64,000 nucleotides of DNA from Closterium sp. NIES-65 (lineage: Eukaryota; Streptophyta; Zygnematophyceae; Desmidiales; Closteriaceae), in the NCBI GenBank assembly GCA_948144175.1, contig CANXME010002323.1:124001-188000 (forward strand). Direction: 5' to 3'. The position numbers and the translations under genes were made by a program. This document shows, piece after piece, positions 1 through 9,181 of this stretch. The first letter of the stretch is position 1. Each line of letters opens with the position of its first letter. A model generated the notes under the pieces. The model had not been told where the DNA came from. It searched no databases and saw nothing but the letters and a program-made list of their open reading frames with translations.

Positions 1-182
1 CTTGCGATTGTCTCGACACACACACACTCGACCTAACGACTCAACATTATAAGCATGAAATATATATTATCTCATGCCCTCACACAGGCATGCACGCACA
101 CAAACAACAAACCGAGTGCAAACCGTAGGGTTGCACCAACAAACTCCCCCTCGGGTTGTTGGCCTTAGGATCTTGCTCTCTC

Positions 183-860
183 TCAGTTCAGAGCCATCGC
201 AGCTAGCTTGCAACACTTCCAATGCTGCTCCTCCACCAGCCTCTTGGTCATCATGTCAGCCGGCTGCCCCGTGGTCTTCACGTAGCGCAACTCAACTTCA
301 TCCGGGGCCACCATGCTCCTTGTCCAGTGCCACTTCACCCTCATGTGTTTCGTAAGGCCATGCAAAACAGGGTTCTTAGCAAGAGCAATGGCACCCTGGT
401 TGTCACAGTAGAGTGGGGTAGGTCCTTGCTGCTCCTCCCCCAATTCAGCCAACAAACGCCGCTGCCACACAATCTCCCGTACGGCACGGAAGAGTGCCAT
501 GTACGCAGACTCCACCGAGCTCAATGCTTAATCAACCTGCTTCTTGCTCTTCCAATTAGTTGGGCCTCCACCTACACAGCAGATGAATCCTCCCACACCA
601 GTCATGTCCTCGAGTTCCGATGCATAAGAAGCATCCGAGTAGGCGTGGAGGAACAAACGCACGAGTTCAACTCCATCCGCGCCCTTTTGACGACTTTGCG
701 CTGCCGCCGAGTATTGCAGCCCAACGGTCGGTGTTTGGCCAAGGCACTTGGCCACCCTCATTCCAGCTGCTACCTGCTCTTCATTAGGGCATTGCACAAC
801 CCTTGCCAGCTGCCCGGTAGCAAACGCGACGTCCGGTCATGTGTTGACTGCCGCGTACAT
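183..860 (-). pseudogene. copia RT tail and RNase H fragment of element A
   Basis: After the gypsy insertion the copia frame resumes at 860 with an MYAAVNT-stop-PDVAFATGQLA segment. RNase H follows: HAYSDASYASELED, NWKSKKQ, then SSVESAYMAL, YCDNQGAIALAKNP and ADMMTKRL. Two in-frame stops are visible, one at the NT-stop-PDV position and one at 525-527 between the NWKSKKQVD and ALSSVES segments. The order and spacing match the C-terminal end of copia polyproteins, and the polypurine tract and LTR follow directly, so this is the 3' coding end of element A. It is nonfunctional. Confidence 0.85.
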
Positions 861-1449
861 TGTGAGGATCTAGGATCGAGCTCATAAAAGACATGACCAG
901 TGCTAGGTAACCCGTCTTACTCTCGTTCACCGTCTGTTCGAACCGTGCCAGTGTCGTTTCAGGTATGTCCCCTGTATCCGTCCAGCTTCGCAGTGCTATC
1001 CGCTTCCCATTGTTGTAGATGCACACCTTGCTGTTGACCCAATCGATCGCGGGGTTGAACCGCTTCAGGAAATCTCGCCCCAGGATAAACTCTAATCCTT
1101 TGATGTTGGTGACTGGTGGCTTCGGCTTCCACCTCAACGCACCTATATGCAGCTGCAGTGATGCTTCGCTGAGGATAGGAAGCTTCGTACCGTCCACCAT
1201 GGTTGCTGAAAACTGGGTCTCTTCCGCCTTCTCTCCAATTTTCTCCAATGCTCCGCGGTCACAGACCGAGTGAGATGCACCGCTGTCCACCAGTGCCTGT
1301 AGGCGTCGCCCATTGCATAACACCTCGAGGAGTAGTGGTTTCTGCTGCGCTGAGTATCCAAAGAGGGTCTCGTTAATAGGATCATAGGGTACATCAAACT
1401 TAATACCTTCCCTTTTTCCTATACCTGACTCAACGCTTTCCAACTTCAC
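861..1449 (-). pseudogene. retropepsin-like protease fragment of the gypsy element
   Basis: The translation has an aspartic protease signature (LQALVDSGASHSVCD), then TMVDGTKLPIL and a second conserved region, LEFILGRDFLKRFNPAIDW. This order (D-S-G-A, flap region, ILG) is that of Ty3/gypsy retropepsins, which cut the gag-pol polyprotein. The frame runs straight into the last bases of the 3' LTR (the SSILDPHN translation is LTR-derived). The RT that should follow has therefore been deleted. Confidence 0.7.
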
Positions 1450-2282
1450 CTAGGGGGTAGGAGGATTTTTCCGAGGCTTGTATAATTTCTCCTGAGCCTG
1501 GATGTCTCCTCTAAGCCTTGGCAGCTGTGTAGGCTTCACCTGTGGGCAACGGGGAGCCTTAACACTGTGCTGCGGGGAGAGAATATTAACGCCACGGAAC
1601 GCACGACCCTTTTCTACGCTCCGTAGTACTTTGCCCAACTTCTCAGGTACCTGAATAATTTCTAAAGGCTTTTTCTTGGCCTCTAAACCTCCCTTGAATT
1701 TTTTGAAGGCTTGAAAACCACGAGAAGCAATATTCTTCGTTAGAGCATCTCTATAGGATACTTTTAACGAATTCTTACTTTCGTGGGTGTTCGGCTGGAG
1801 TTTCCCGGTCGGTGCAGAGTCTTTTTTCGCGGAGCCTCCATTCGCCTCGGCGATTTCCCCTGATGCCGGCCGGTCATGATGTTTTAGATTCGCGCCATCA
1901 TTTTCTCCTTTTTTCACCCGCTCCGAAGTCGCCACGTCGTCGCCTTTTCCTGCTTTTCGGATCTTTACGCAATCGCCAGGTCGATCCGCGGCTACTGGCG
2001 ATTCCCGTTTTTTTACTTCGGGGGTGCTCCACTGTTTCCGTCCCGGAGTGCCGCACGTGCTTTCTTCATTTTGTAGCACGACAAAAACTGATGTCCTGCT
2101 GCGCCGCCAAATTCGCATTTTGTTGGCTGCTGCTTCGCGTCGTATTTGCCGATATCCATCGGTTCCGCGAACGTGGGGGGTGCCGATCGCTCCGTGCCGA
2201 ATGTACGGTTCGGCGTGAAACGTCGTGTTTCGGGTTGACCTCGAGTCAGCGCGTTGTATCGCTCGGCAGCACGCACGATGTC
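1450..2282 (-). pseudogene. gypsy gag C-terminus with degenerate zinc knuckle
   Basis: After the solo LTR, one frame gives RAAERYNALTRGQPETRRF and a knuckle-like CEFGGAAGHQFLSC stretch, the usual place of the CCHC RNA-binding knuckle at the end of gag. The spacing is altered (C-x7-H-x4-C, one Cys replaced). A lysine-rich linker leads into the protease region downstream. The frame changes at least once within this stretch. Function is lost; the assignment rests on position and the knuckle remnant. Confidence 0.55.
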
Positions 2283-2287
2283 TCTGT

Positions 2288-2418
2288 TGAGAAAGTGAGA
2301 ACGAGAATGAATGAACTATGAATGAAGTGGGTACAAGTACTAACCCTAATTGGGTTGTACCCCCTATGGGATACCCCACTACAGCCTACACAAAAGCATA
2401 AGCTATAATGTTCTGACA
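2288..2418 (-). mobile_element. solo LTR of the short-LTR copia lineage, inside gypsy gag
   Basis: This 131-bp segment starts TGTCAGAACATTATAG and carries the block TAGGGGGTACAACCC shared by the other short LTRs in this window (for example 27936-28067 and 57551-57681). It ends TTTCTCA. Flanks are TCTGT (2283-2287) and ACTGT (2419-2423), a 4-of-5 match for a target duplication. gag is readable on both sides, which supports an insertion followed by LTR-LTR recombination. Confidence 0.75.
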
Positions 2419-2423
2419 ACTGT

Positions 2424-3156
2424 AGCTGTTGTAATTCGTCGCAATCACCTACCGCCGAATCTCCATTTTTAACCCTTCGGTGTACGCCTAGATTTTTTCG
2501 CCTTCGGTCAGGTCGGTGATGCGGTTGAACAGTAACTCCATCTGCTGCGTGTACTCTGTTACACTGTTGTATTGCTTGTGTCGGTGTATCTGCTGCCGCG
2601 CCATGTAGGTTGTATTAATTGGTTCGAAACGCTCGATTAAATCTGCCTGAAACTGTTGCCATGTTTTCTCACCGCGGGCTACGTCAGTGTAGTAAATCCA
2701 TTCGAGAGCCGGTCCACGTAACAGTGTCGCTGCGAGCCGAATCCTTGCTGTGTCGTGTTGCGGGGTCGAACAGCCAATGTCATCGACGTAAATTTCGAGG
2801 GTGGCCACGAATCGCCGGACGTCGGATCCCTTCGTGCTTGGATCGAACGCCTCCGGGAGCCTTGGTCGTGGTGCTTCGAGGTTCGGCGACAGTGGTGCCA
2901 TTGGTCCGTGAAATGTCGGTGTCGCCACTGCTGCTGGAGTTGTCGGTGCTGCAGTCGCTGCGGTCGCTGCTGCTGCGATGGCAAACCCTGGTTGGCTTGT
3001 TAGAAAAGCCTCGAGTCGACGAAGCGTCGCCTGCGTCTGCTCCATGTCGGTGCGGAGGCTCGCGATGTCGCTCGTAGTCGCGTAGTTGTCGCCTTGGCCC
3101 TCCATGCCTGACATCAACGCGTCCAGAAAACCGAATCGAGGGGGAGCGAAACACAC
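2424..3156 (-). pseudogene. gypsy gag, N-terminal part
   Basis: The translation has a coiled-coil-like start (ASLRTDMEQTQATLRRLEAF) and an Ala/Pro/Thr-rich stretch. A Retrotrans_gag-type domain follows (RRFVATLEIYVDDIG, LRGPALEWIYY, WQQFQADLIERFEP, YNSVTEYTQQMELLFNRI). The open frame ends just before a solo LTR at 2288-2418, and gag continues beyond it. Gag forms the particle shell of the element. The reading is broken here by a stop and by the LTR, so it is a pseudogene. The IYVDD string is a chance match inside gag, not an RT active site. Confidence 0.75.
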
Positions 3157-3272
3157 GGAAACGGTTTTACGTACCCGAAATCAATGTTTGATTGCGTCGC
3201 CCCCGCGGTTTTTGAAGACTGGTTTTCAGCGGTCGAAAGAACTTCGCGTGTAAACGGGCTCTGATTACCAAG

Positions 3273-3651
3273 TGTGAGGATCTAGGATCGAGCTCAGAAA
3301 AGAGAATGAGAATTGAGTTGAATTGAATGATCACCAGGGTACAACACGAGGCTATATATAGGCTCGACACAAGGCCCCGTAACCAGGTGTTACGCGAAGG
3401 TTCCGCGGGTCGCGTAGCGTCCCGAACATATCCTTACCAAATTCGGTAGAAGGCAATTCGATGACAACCGAAAAGGCCAGAATTCGGTGCACGTAACCTA
3501 GCTTGGTGTTATAACTATAATAAAATATAGGAAAGCACCTAGCCTAGGAAATCAAGCAATTCAGGCATGCATATGATTATCCTATGCTAGAAATAGCATG
3601 ATAAAGTAAAGGCAAGCAAGCATAGCTGGTATAAGCCGTCGTACTCTCACA
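3273..3651 (-). repeat. 5' LTR of the gypsy-type element
   Basis: The boundaries are set by the TACAT target duplication on the outer side and by the primer-binding site on the inner side. The termini are TG and CA on the minus strand. The inner 24 bases recur at 861-884, which are the remains of the 3' LTR. Confidence 0.8.
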
Positions 3652-3656
3652 TACAT

Positions 3657-4737
3657 GAAGCTGCCCACCAATGAGTGAAAAGGGCGCCTCTCCTCTTCTC
3701 CAACGCTCTCCTCCTCTGGTCCCTTCACACACTTGAACCCAAAGGGAAAGGGTGTAGCCACATGGCCTTCATTCTGCCAAATGTTGGCAACCAACGCCTC
3801 CAGGTACTTCCGTTGGTGCACTCGCATGCACCGCTTCTCCACGTCGCGTTCGATGTGGAGCCCGAGGTAGAAGTTCGCGTCCCCAAGGGACTTGCACTTG
3901 AACTTGTCTTGCAGCTTCAGCATCACCTCCTTCACAAGGTCAGACGAGGGTGAGAAGATGAGAATGTCATCCACATAAACCACCATGAAGCTCCTCTATT
4001 TCCCTCCGCCAAGCATGAACAAGGAGTGATCGGCCGTTGAGGGAGTGAAGCCGATCTCCTCCAACACTTCGCGCAGCTTCATGTACCATTGCCTAGGGGC
4101 CTGCTTCAGCCCATAGATAGCCTTCTTCAGCTTCCACAATCTTCCGCTACCTTCGTCAAACCCCTCTGGCTGCGACATAAAAATCTCTTCCCCTAGGACG
4201 CCGTTGAGGAATGCCGTTACGATGTCCATCTGGTTCACCACCCATCCTTTGATGGCGGCTCCCGCGAATAGGGTTCGCACTATCGTCAGCTTCACCATAG
4301 GGGCAAACAGCTCCTTGAAGTCCACCTTCTCCTTTTGCTGGTACCCCTTGGCCACCAGCCGAGACTTGTAGCGCTCAATCATGCCGTCGGCATCGGACTT
4401 GATCTTGAAGAGCCACTTGGACGTTATTGCTGTACGCCCCTCCGGTAGCTCCACCAATTCAAACGTGTCATTCTCCTCGATGCTCTTCAGCTCACTCTCC
4501 ATGGCCTTCTTCCACTCCTCACCATCACTACTCTCCAAGGCCTCCTTGAGAGCTGCTGGTTCTCCCGGCATCTCCGCCGGAGAGAAGAACGCGAAGGCAC
4601 ACTCCTCGTAGTCACTCTCCTCGTCGTCTCCGACCATCATTGCCGCTCCGGCCAGGGCCGTCTTGCCCGGCTTCCCTGGCGCATCATAGGTCAGCCTATT
4701 AGGGGGTTGAACTCTCCTCTTCCCCCTTCCTTCTGTT
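3657..4737 (-). pseudogene. copia reverse transcriptase fragment of element A
   Basis: The conceptual translation carries the copia RT core: a WKKAMESELKSIEEN-type entry motif, KSRLVAKGYQQ, QMDIVTAFLNG, KKAIYGLKQAPRQW and the catalytic YVDD box (VVYVDDILIF). One in-frame stop (about 3993-3995) sits just before the YVDD segment. The reading frame is lost at 3657, where the gypsy element entered right after a GSFMY-encoding stretch; the matching MYAAVNT segment resumes at 860. Copia RT normally copies element RNA to DNA in virus-like particles. This copy is inactive because of the stop, the insertion and the missing 5' half. Confidence 0.85.
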
Positions 4738-5519
4738 ATGTGATGCCATCACTTGCATTCACGTCTTTCTGCCTCCCATTAAATGTTCGTGCGTTGAATG
4801 CGTGGTGTGAGCATGTGCAAGAATTTGCGTTTGGTATGGTTTGGATTTCCTGAGAGTGTGTGAATGTTATTTTGCTTGAGCAGATATCTGAAGTGACTCC
4901 TCTGCTTAAGAGCTTTCCGACGAACCAAGAACCGCCGCGATCGGAGGAAGAACGAGAAAGATATTATCGTTCCAATTCTTGATTGTGGTGCGGCGACTTT
5001 GGAAATTTGCGGGTTGACTCAATATGGGGTACAGTTTTTGGGGGTTGGGAAATTCGTCTTTTCTACTGTAGTTGCTGCCAAGTGGTTGGAAGAAACCAAA
5101 TTGGGTTGGCAAGTGTGGCCAACTTGGGTGAGGTGGATTGTGGAGGTTGGGAAAGTGACAAAATTAAAACTGGGGTTGCTATAGGGAGGGGACTTGATGT
5201 GCTTATGGGGTTTCCTTGGTTGCGGACTCCTTAGGGACCTTCCCTCTCGTCCTCCTCTTCCCTCCTACCTGGTTTCTAGCTACTCTAACTTTCTTGTGTG
5301 AACTTGTGAGACTCTTGTGATTGAGTTAAGTATTCTATGGCAGCATACCCCCTAGTGCGCCGAAATCGATGACTCAAGATTTTCTTTACCTTTTGATACA
5401 ATTCAACTTGGGAAATGTAACTATGGTTTAGGGCTACAACATATCCAAAATTGATGAAGTTTCAACGTTGTGTTTTTCGTCGACGACGTTTCTTGTGACA
5501 ACGATCTTTCTGTCCAGAA
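4738..5519. other. unassigned stretch between copia elements A and B
   Basis: No recognisable coding domain was found. A plus-strand open stretch at 4983-5234 (about 83 codons) has no motif I can name. The right part (5240-5460) is AT-richer and may be the untranslated leader or LTR of element B, but I found no paired LTR or primer-binding site. Confidence 0.4.
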
Positions 5520-6180
5520 TTCTAAGCCAACGAGTTTGAGATCAAGGATCTGGTGGAGCTCGATGATTCGGGACCGAAGGCGTGGAAGCTGCTGCACAAC
5601 GTGATACAACCCAACACGCTGCCAATGGTGATTGTGTTGGAGAAGGAGTTGGCTACCCTCTCCATGCGACCGGGTGATGATGTGAAGCCGGTCCTTGACA
5701 AGATCAAGGACAGCTATGCGAGGATGGCAGCGGCAGGCAGCAAGGTGTCGCAGATGCAGCAATGCACCAACATCATCTCGGTGCTTGACAACACATGGGA
5801 CAACCTCATCCACACCCTCAACACTCAGCGGGACCAGTGGACACCTGAGTGGCTACGGCAGCAGATTCTGCATAAGGATTTCCGCAGGCGCCACACGGGA
5901 GGTGGTGCTGCCAAGAAGACTGCTGAGGGATATGGATCTGCAGGAGGCGGCAGAGGAAGAGGGGGTGGGAGAGGCCGAGGCCGTGGGAGAGGCTTTGGCA
6001 GAGGGAGAGGCCGAGGTGACTACAATGAGGGGCATGGGAGCTCTGGAGGCAGGGGTAGCACCCGAATGGAGGGTGCATGCTTGTACTGCAAGAAGGCTGG
6101 ACATCCATGGTCAAGTGTTTCAGCTGGCCTGAGGGATGGGCGCCTCCAGGCATGAAGCCGCCAAGTGGTGAACGTGCACG
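5520..6180 (+). pseudogene. copia B gag with Arg/Gly-rich region and zinc knuckle
   Basis: A capsid-like domain reads MELDDSGPKAWKLLHN and WDNLIHTLNTQRDQWT, typical of UBN2-type copia gag. A tract of Gly-Arg repeats (GGRGRGGGRGRGRGRGFGRG) follows, then a knuckle starting CLYCKKAGHP. The fourth ligand Cys appears only in another frame (VKCFSWPEGW), showing a one-base indel around 6113. Gag packages element RNA. This copy cannot make an intact product. Confidence 0.75.
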
Positions 6181-6325
6181 AGGTGGTGCTGTACAAGGTT
6201 CAGGTGCACAAGGTGATGGTGCACAAGGTAAAGGAGACCCTGGAATGTTCCTCATGGTTGAGGATGTGATAGGGAGGGAGGGTGATGTGGGCTTGGTTGG
6301 GAAGGTTGTGATGCACCCCCTCACT

Positions 6326-7935
6326 CACTAGGTGATCGATTCAGGTTGCACAAGTCACATGACACCGAGGGCAGATTTGCTTGATGAGGTAAAGCACCCT
6401 CGCAATATCAAGTTCGTGGCTGCCGCTTCAGGTGCTTTGCTCCCTGTGATTGGTGTTGGGAATGCCAAGGTAATGGGAGCCAATGGGAGGCTTGTGGGGC
6501 TGGGGAATGTGCTACTGGTTGAAGTTTGTCTACTAACCTTCTCTCCATGCGCCGGCTGCAGAAAAGCAAGGCCAAAGTTACATTCGGCCCAACCAGCTGC
6601 CGTGCTAAGCTTAGAAAGTTGCTGCTGTGGGACTTGGAGGAGAAGACCAGCTGCATCAAGGACCTGTGGCAGCTGCCCATCATCCCATGGAATGGGAAAC
6701 CACCAGCAACGGCAACGGCAGCGGCAGCGGCTAAAGCAACTGCGGGAGGAGAGGAGACTGCACCAACTGCTGGGGCCCTGGATGCAGTCAAGAAGGTGCA
6801 GCAGCCACAGCAGCCACATGGTGAGGTGCTTGCTAGTGTGGATGCAAGAGCTGCATGGGCAAAGGCTTCATTTGGGAGTGGTGAGGCCGATTGGGAGACG
6901 TGGCACGAGAGGTTGTGTCACATCAACATTCCTATGCTGCAGAAGCTGGTAAAGGATGGGAGCTTGAAGGGGCTAGAGGTGAAAGGGGCAGCAAAGGAGA
7001 TTGGGAGCTGCCCTACATGCCTTGAAACTAAATTCACAAAGTTTCCCTTCAGCAGCAGCACAGGACCAACCAAGACTCCACTTGCGCTTGTGCACATGGA
7101 TGTGGTGGGCCCTACAAGGGCAGCCGCTACTTCTTGACGATTGTGGACGACCACATGCCTGCGATGTGGGTGTACCCTCTCAAGACCAAGGGGGAGGTGG
7201 CAGTGGCTTTTCTTAAGGAGTGGATGCCGAGAGCTCAAAGGGAGAGCGAACATAAGGTGAAGGTGATCCGCACTGACAACGGGGGAGAGTTCATTGGCAC
7301 TGATTTTAAGGTGGTGCTGAAGAAGAAGGGAATACAGCATCAGCTCACAGTGCCTTACAACCCTCAGCAGAACGGCGTGGCTGGGCGGTTCAACCGAACC
7401 CTGCAAGAAGGTGCTCGCACTCTCGTTGGGCGTGCACGGCTGCCGGATCCGTTTTGGGTGACTGTATTGAGGCAGGTTGCTCTTGTGAAGAACAGGGTGC
7501 TGGCGACAGTGGGGGACAAGCAGTGGGTCCCTTACACCAAGTGGTATGGGAGTGCACCAGCAATTAACATGCAGAGAGCCTTTGGGTGCATGGTAGTGTT
7601 TCATGTACAGAAAGAGAAGACGGGAAAGTTGGAGGCTTCTAGGAGATGGGGTGTGCACTTGGGGCTTGCTAAGGATCACAAGGGCAGGTTGATATGGAAC
7701 TTGACCAGCCATCAGCTAACTGTGTCGAGGGATGTGAAGTTCCTCGAGTCCTTATACTACAAGGAGTGGAAGCAGCAGCAGCAGCAGAAGCTTCCTACTA
7801 CACCGCTGATCATTGAGGCTGATGAGGTGCAGTGGCCTTCGAGGCAAGTACAGGTCACTGTCTCGAAGGAGGAGATTTTTGGGGTGACTGAGGATGGGGG
7901 AGAACCTGAGGTGGAGGAGCAGCAGCAGCAGTAGC
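6326..7935 (+). pseudogene. copia B protease and integrase
   Basis: The protease motif is VIDSGCTSHMTPRADLL near 6332. The GAG-pre-integrase zinc region (WETWHERLCHINIPMLQKL through CPTCLETK) lies at 6890-7030. The integrase catalytic core follows in a second frame from about 7134: TIVDDHMPAMWVYPLKTKG, then IRTDNGGEFIG, then NPQQNGVAGRFNRT. The usual AER around the catalytic Glu reads AGR here, so the third acidic residue is lost. Frames switch at about 6520 and 7130. Integrase would join element cDNA to chromosomes; this copy is inactive. Confidence 0.8.
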
Positions 7936-7988
7936 AGCAAGGTGCTCCACAAGGTGCCGCACGTCCGGCTGACCGTCCTAGGAGGGAT

Positions 7989-8903
7989 GTGCGCCCTCCT
8001 AACCGGCTGACCTATCCGAGCTTTGGCAAGCCAAAGGTGGTGCAGGCTGGGAGTGTGGCTGAGCAGTGTGATGAGGAAGAGATAGCACGCTGCTACTGGG
8101 CAGCCGTCCCTGAGCCCAAGACGCTTGCTGAGGCATTGAGCGGGCCCGATGCTAAAAAGTGGAAGCAGAGTGTGAAGGAGGAGTATGACTCTCTGCGGAG
8201 AATGAGACTTGGGAGCTGTGTGAGCTGCCTCCTAGGAAGAAGGCCATTTCTTCCAAGTTGATCTTCAGGCATATGTATGGACCTGATGGGGCGCTGACCC
8301 GCTACAAGTCAAGGCTTGTGGCTAAGGGGTTTCAGCAGACAAAGGGGAAGGACTTTGACGAGATTTTTGCTTCTGTGGGGAAAGGCACAACATTTCGGGT
8401 GTCATTGGCAATGGCAGCAAATCGTGGATGGCGGGTGAAGCAGATGGACATAACCACCGCCTTCCTCAATGGGATCATCTGGAGGAGCTATACATGTTAC
8501 AGCCTGAGGGGCTGGATGATGGGAGCGGCAGGGTGTGCAGGCTGAAGAAGGCCATCTACGGCCTGAAGTAGGCTCCTCGCGCCTGGTACCACAAGCTGGA
8601 GGAGACACTGCTGCTTGGGGGGTTCAGAAGAGTGAGTGCGACCACAGCTAGTTCCTGCTGCAAGAGAAAGAGCAATTCCTCATGCTCCTAGTGTATATGG
8701 ATGACATCCTGCTCTTCTCTAAGTCGTCTGCAATGATTGACCGTGTGGAGGAGATGCAGGAGATGCAGTTTAAGTGCTCCAAGATGGGAGATGTGAAGTA
8801 CTATTTGGGGATGCATGTGGAGAGGGACCTTGACAAGGGAGTGTTGAGGTTGCAGCAGAGGAAGTATTGTGAGGGGCTGGCTGAGAAGTATGGGCTGCAA
8901 GTA
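7989..8903 (+). pseudogene. copia B reverse transcriptase fragment
   Basis: Recognisable RT pieces are RPPNRLTYPSFGKP (linker), AEALSGPDAKKWKQSVKEEYDSL, YKSRLVAKGFQQTKGKDFDE, KQMDITTAFLNG and VYMDDILLFSKSS, in three frames. The catalytic box is YMDD instead of YVDD. A stop interrupts the conserved GLKQAPRAWY stretch near 8567. The match ends at GLAEKYGLQ (8903), where sequence shared with 37407 begins. Confidence 0.8.
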
Positions 8904-9181
8904 TTGGCGACTGTCCCGTGTAACCAAGTCACATCGTCGGAAACCTATCCATACCAGTCAACATGGGGAGAAATGCAATGTTCGCATAACAGGGTCACAA
9001 AACGAGACATTGGCGAAATTCGAATTCTAGTCAAGCACTTTTCACGAACCTGCCCTAGCAATAATGCAATTCGCCGTAAGTTCTTGGCTCCTATTGGCGC
9101 CCAAGAGGTACCGCGTTCTAGTATCGCGTTTGGACAAATCAAATGTACTTCAATACCACCGTCACATTCAGAATTGGCTTC
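8904..9181 (+). repeat. dispersed repeat R, copy 1
   Basis: This 278-bp stretch (starting TTGGCGACTG, ending AATTGGCTTC) matches 37407-37687 in the same orientation with only scattered differences (more than 90% identical by eye). It separates two truncated copia elements (B on the left, C on the right). No TIRs, tRNA-like boxes or coding motif were recognised, so its class is unknown. Confidence 0.8.

Larger units (their letters stand above)
861..3651 (-). mobile_element. Ty3/gypsy-type LTR element nested in copia A, with internal deletion
   Basis: The insertion is flanked by a perfect 5-bp target duplication (TACAT at 856-860 and 3652-3656). On the minus strand it starts TGTGAGAG and ends CCTCACA. 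The 5' LTR is 3273-3651 (379 bp). It is followed two bases later by a primer-binding site, TGGTAATCAGAGC, matching initiator tRNA-Met. gag and a retropepsin region follow, but RT, RNase H and integrase are missing. Only about 30-40 bp of the 3' LTR survive (861 to about 900, sharing 24 bases with 3273-3296). The element transposed whole and later lost its middle, or was mobilised as a deletion derivative. Confidence 0.85.
1..4737 (-). mobile_element. Ty1/copia element A, 5'-truncated, split by a gypsy insertion
   Basis: Reading on the minus strand, reverse transcriptase comes first (4737 to 3657), then a foreign insertion (861-3651), then the RT tail and RNase H (860 to 183). A polypurine tract (minus-strand CCGAGGGGGAGTT, about 142-154) follows, and the start of the 3' LTR (TGTTGGTGCAACC, from 141 down) runs off the window edge. 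No gag, protease or integrase lies upstream: the element stops near 4737 in the integrase-RT linker. It is therefore a 5'-truncated, dead copy. Its LTR start is unlike the short-LTR lineage that fills 9-36 kb, so it is a separate copia family. Confidence 0.85.
5520..8903 (+). mobile_element. Ty1/copia element B, decayed and 3'-truncated
   Basis: In plus-strand order this region has a UBN2-type gag, an Arg/Gly-rich RNA-binding tail with a CCHC knuckle, a DSG protease, the GAG-pre-integrase zinc region, an integrase core and an RT. The RT breaks off at 8903 where a dispersed repeat (8904-9181) begins, so RNase H and the 3' LTR are missing. Several frameshifts and stops are present (for example GLK-stop-APRAWY in the RT). 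Its protein is distinct from the short-LTR lineage further right. Confidence 0.85.
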
